Assembly: GCA_910577185.1 (NCBI GenBank)
Contig: CAJTLR010000028.1
Location: forward strand, 1 to 43,033
DNA from: an uncultured Acetatifactor sp.
GTDB lineage: Bacteria > Bacillota > Clostridia > Lachnospirales > Lachnospiraceae
Reading direction: 5' to 3'
Length of the DNA: 43,033 nt
The notes under the pieces were generated by a model that worked only from the letters and a program-made list of their open reading frames with translations, was not told where the DNA came from and did no database searches. The position numbers and the translations under genes were made by a program. Within the stretch, counting starts at the first letter, position 1. Each line of letters begins with the position of its first letter. Shown here piece after piece: positions 40,413-43,033 of the stretch.

Positions 40413-40566
40413 AACAATCTTTTCCTCCCAAATCAACTTTATCTTTATCGGGCCAGCCGTACGTTTTTTCCGTAATACAAAAGTGCCTGAAAGCAGAAAC
40501 CTTTAGACACTCTGTAGCCGGGAATCTATAACCGCCGTGAAACAATTACCTGAAACTGATATGGAT

Positions 40567-40595
40567 AGTATAGCCGATTTTTGGGGGAAATGCAA
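40567..40595 (-). promoter_or_regulatory. Probable promoter of the LytTR two-component operon
   Basis: Minus strand TTGCAT (40590-40595), 17-nt spacer, TATACT (40567-40572), giving a leader of about 240 nt that includes the 37-codon frame. The rest of 40413-40801 contains no gene other than the leader of the sigma factor. Confidence 0.55.
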
Positions 40596-40801
40596 GACAT
40601 ACATCTTTTTCTTGTTTTCCCGGAACAACCTTTCTATCGACCCAGTTGATAATAAGCATAAAAAAGATTATAATGAAGTATCCGTAAGGATGATTTACAG
40701 AGATATTGATGCTCCAGGCAGCAAATCTTTAAAAAAATCGTATTTTTCCTGTCACACGGCGTCCTTTCCATTGTCTAATAAAATACAGGAGGTAGAAAGC
40801 C

Positions 40802-41647
40802 ATGAAAAATATCACAAACGAAGAGCTGTTGGCTTTGATTGAAAAGGCCACTGCCGGAGACAAAGAATCTCTGGAAACCGTCATTCTCAGCGTACAGGAT
40901 CTGGTGTTTAACCTGTCCCTGCGAATGCTGGGCACTTTCCCTGACGCGGAGGACGCCACACAGGATATCCTGTTAAAGATTATCACACACCTATCCTCTT
41001 TTAAGGGGGAAAGCGCATTTTCCACATGGGTATTTCGCATTGCGACGAACCATCTGAAAAACTACCAGAAGCATATGTTCGCAAAATTTCCCCTTAGCTT
41101 TGAATTCTATGGGGATGATATTAAAAACGGAAAAATCGACGATGTACCTGATCTCACGCAGAATGTGGAAAAATCTATTTTGGCAGAAGAACTGAAACTA
41201 TCCTGCACGAATGTCATGCTGCAGTGCCTGGATACCGAAAGCCGGTGTATCTTTATCTTAGGAACGATGTTCCGGGTGGACAGCCGGATTGCGGGCGACA
41301 TTCTGGGTATCACTCCGGAAGCTTACCGGCAGCGGCTTTCCAGAATCCGTGCAAAAATGGCGGATTTCTTAAAGGAATACTGCAGTGAGTATGGAAACGG
41401 AAAATGCTGCTGCGCAGACAGAGTCAATTATGCCATCCAAAATCACAGGATTCACCCTGCACAGCTTAATTTCACTTCCGCTGTCCCCAAAGATACCATG
41501 CTCGAAGTAAAACAGGCCATGGAAAACATTGATGATCTTTCACAGCAGTTTTCCTTTTGCAAAACCTATCAGTCTCCGGCAGGCCTGAAAGAATTTATCC
41601 GGAAATTCTTAGACGGAACTTCCTTTTCCGTAGTCACGAATGCATAG
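40802..41647 (+). CDS. ECF-like RNA polymerase sigma factor with Cys-rich C-terminal extension
   Basis: A 281-residue sigma-70 family protein. Region 2 (about 25-95) contains DAEDATQDILLKIITHLSSF and STWVFRIATNHLKNY; region 4 (about 130-190) has CRCIFILG-like and ITPEAYRQRLSRIRAKM recognition-helix sequences. The remaining ~90 residues are unusual: CSEYGNGKCCCADRVNYAI (about 195-213) puts four Cys close together and may bind metal. Length is well above the 160-200 usual for ECF sigmas. SD CAGGAGG precedes ATG. No anti-sigma gene follows; the cysteine cluster may itself sense redox or metal, which is inference. Confidence 0.85.
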   Translation: MKNITNEELLALIEKATAGDKESLETVILSVQDLVFNLSLRMLGTFPDAEDATQDILLKIITHLSSFKGESAFSTWVFRIATNHLKNYQKHMFAKFPLSFEFYGDDIKNGKIDDVPDLTQNVEKSILAEELKLSCTNVMLQCLDTESRCIFILGTMFRVDSRIAGDILGITPEAYRQRLSRIRAKMADFLKEYCSEYGNGKCCCADRVNYAIQNHRIHPAQLNFTSAVPKDTMLEVKQAMENIDDLSQQFSFCKTYQSPAGLKEFIRKFLDGTSFSVVTNA

Positions 41648-41750
41648 TCCGGCTAAGAAATGTCAAGTGCTTTTGAAAATATAGGTGTGTCGAAGCGACT
41701 TTACCCTTTAGTGCTATTGCGCAGCGATTTGAACCAGGAGGAACGGAAAA

Positions 41751-42434
41751 ATGAATACACAGCTTATTTTGAATTACCTTTCCGATTTAAATGTCAACAA
41801 TAACCGGGAATGGTACCATGAACATAAAGCAGAAAACAAGGCAGCAAACACAGAATTTGAAGCATTGGTCGGGGCGCTGATCCTACGGATCGGAGAATTT
41901 GACAGCAACGTGCTGCACAATGAACCGAAAAACCTTACCTTTAAGCTGGTGAGGGATACCAGGTTCAGCCACGATAAGTCGCCTTATAATCCGGCGTTCC
42001 GCGCCCATATTTCCTCACAGGGAAAACTGCCGGTTCCGGTTGGCTATTATCTTATGATAAAGCCCGGCGGCCAGTCCTTTTTGGGCGGCGGCCTTTTTGC
42101 AGATATGTTCAAAGATGCAACGTCAATGGTACGCGATTATATTGTGGGGAACGGCAGGGAATTCGAAAATATCATCCATGATCCGGAATTTGGGAAATAT
42201 TTCACGGTACAGGGATCTGCACTTAAAAATGTCCCAGCCGGATATGATAAGGAACATCCGCAGGCAGAATACTTAAAATTTAAGAGCTGGTATCTGGAAT
42301 ATACGATCAAAGATGAAGAACTGCAGGATGTTGAAGCATTTCTCACAAAGGCAGCCGGGCTTTTTCGCATTATGAAGCCGTTTAACGATTATCTGAACAA
42401 AGCCCTTGCAAACTTTCAGATGCCTGCAAGGTGA
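41751..42434 (+). CDS. DUF2461 family protein
   Basis: A 227-residue protein of the DUF2461/TIGR02453 family, recognised by NNNREWYHEHK at the N-terminus, the central RDTRFSHDKSPYNPAFRAHIS and YYLMIKPGGQSFLGGGLF. No catalytic role is established for the family. Soluble. SD CAGGAGG lies 9 nt before ATG. It follows the sigma factor by 103 nt, and a terminator (42463-42503) ends the unit; it could share a transcript with the sigma gene. Confidence 0.9.
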   Translation: MNTQLILNYLSDLNVNNNREWYHEHKAENKAANTEFEALVGALILRIGEFDSNVLHNEPKNLTFKLVRDTRFSHDKSPYNPAFRAHISSQGKLPVPVGYYLMIKPGGQSFLGGGLFADMFKDATSMVRDYIVGNGREFENIIHDPEFGKYFTVQGSALKNVPAGYDKEHPQAEYLKFKSWYLEYTIKDEELQDVEAFLTKAAGLFRIMKPFNDYLNKALANFQMPAR

Positions 42435-42462
42435 TAAAAAATCAAACTGCTGTTCCTGACAG

Positions 42463-42503
42463 GCCCTGATACTCCACACTTCAATGGGGATATCGGGGCT
42501 TTT
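42463..42503 (+). terminator. Rho-independent terminator after the DUF2461 gene
   Basis: GCCCTGATA pairs with TATCGGGGC (nine pairs, one G-T) across a 19-nt loop and is followed by TTTT. Confidence 0.75.
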
Positions 42504-42750
42504 ACACATTTCATTTGTATGCTTCGGTTAAACGGAAGATTCCCGGTTTCCATCATAAAGAAATCCCTCCGGATACTTAATTTTAACTTACAGTTAAAAA
42601 AATTGTCTCTCAGTTAACAATTGTTCAATTGTTATTTGGGAAATACGCAAGTATAATAAAGTCAGCAAAAGCTTTTGTGTCATTCTAAATCAAAGGAGCT
42701 TCCTATATAATACAAACATAGGGAATTCCAAGAAAGGTGGTTGATAAAAA

Positions 42751-42820
42751 GATACCTCAGAGTAAAATAAGATTGCTGACTTTGCCGGTTAGTAAAAATC
42801 TTATTGAACAGAGAGGTATC
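42751..42820 (+). ncRNA. Candidate IS110 bridge RNA segment or leader hairpin
   Basis: GATACCTC (42751-42758) pairs with GAGGTATC (42813-42820), and inside it AATAAGATT (42766-42774) pairs with AATCTTATT (42797-42805), leaving a 22-nt loop GCTGACTTTGCCGGTTAGTA and two more bases. The structure ends 4 nt before the ATG of an IS110-family transposase. In IS110-group elements this non-coding left end encodes the bridge RNA that carries target and donor guide loops. A translation-controlling hairpin is the alternative. The left edge of the element was not found; 42504-42750 shows only AT-rich DNA with small palindromes (AACAATTGTT near 42617). Confidence 0.4.
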
Positions 42821-42824
42821 CAAG

Positions 42825-43033
42825 ATGAATTGTAACACACAGAACGCAAAAATTGCATCCATAACTGAAAAAACTTTGATTGTTGGTATTGATGTCGGAA
42901 GCGGAACCCATTATGCCAGGGCTTTCGACTGGCGCAACTACGAGTACAGCAGAAAGCCGCTGGAATTCAGCAATACAGAGGCTGGGTTCCAGACACTCAA
43001 GTCATGGATGGAGGAGCTTGCCGGGAAGCACGG
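42825..43033 (+). CDS. IS110-family transposase, N-terminal part (cut by window end)
   Basis: The first 69 complete codons of a DEDD-type transposase are present. VGIDVGSGTHYARAFDW contains the first catalytic aspartate of the RuvC-like domain, and the following EFSNTEAGFQTLKSWMEEL is typical of IS110. The SD is weak (GAGAGG within the hairpin, 42811-42816), so the upstream fold may control translation. The frame runs off the window end with no stop. The rest of the element lies outside, so completeness cannot be judged. Confidence 0.85.
   Translation, partial: MNCNTQNAKIASITEKTLIVGIDVGSGTHYARAFDWRNYEYSRKPLEFSNTEAGFQTLKSWMEELAGKH

Overview
The window looks like chromosomal DNA from a spore-forming, anaerobic gut Clostridium relative, most likely in the Lachnospiraceae. 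The evidence is a cotJABC spore-coat operon, strong AGGAGG-type ribosome sites, many two-component systems of the OmpR and LytTR classes, and a large AAA-ATPase-like/PD-(D/E)XK protein of the kind that is expanded in this family. No rRNA, tRNA or CRISPR array was seen. The family assignment is inference; the gene content is read directly.

Layout. (1) 180-6685, minus strand: an OmpR-type regulator and a large sensor kinase, followed by YccF and 5-formyltetrahydrofolate cyclo-ligase; upstream of these are a GT4 glycosyltransferase and a DedA membrane protein. (2) 6838-18224, minus strand: one long co-directional block. It starts at a clear promoter (18247-18275) with a TerB_N-like protein, a BrxD-like P-loop ATPase and an SF2 helicase. 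It continues after a 15-nt gap into a LytTR regulator and an AgrC-like kinase, and then, after a repeat element and a probable separate promoter, into two full-length ABC exporters. (3) 18276-21065: a GH2 glycosidase and a methyltransferase. (4) 21247-28694, plus strand: a TetR-controlled ABC transporter; a regulator/ABC/permease/kinase cassette of the bacitracin or lantibiotic resistance type; and a diguanylate cyclase. (5) 28932-32268, minus strand: a GNAT acetyltransferase carrying an in-frame repeat insertion, a conserved hypothetical, and an orphan large serine recombinase with a 54-codon upstream gene. (6) 32465-37635: RtcB RNA ligase, a two-gene operon of tiny proteins, a methyltransferase, a small membrane protein and the AAA-ATPase-like protein. 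(7) 37725-40412, minus strand: cotJABC and a LytTR two-component pair whose kinase is soluble. (8) 40802-43033, plus strand: an ECF-like sigma factor, a DUF2461 protein, and the start of an IS110-family element cut by the window edge.

Most notable points. A short palindromic repeat occurs three times (10695-10758, 29206-29267, 33888-33946). One copy sits in frame inside the GNAT gene between duplicated ATTCCCG heptamers, and removing 63 nt would restore an ordinary acetyltransferase. The TerB_N/BrxD-like/helicase operon has BREX-type parts without any BREX core gene and appears to be co-transcribed with a peptide-sensing-type two-component system; it is the best candidate for an under-described defence or stress system. 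The IS110 fragment is preceded by a nested hairpin at the place where an IS110 bridge RNA would be encoded.

Regulatory and structural signals are listed where both halves of a promoter, a palindrome or a terminator stem could be read base by base. Family names come from motif recognition without database searches.
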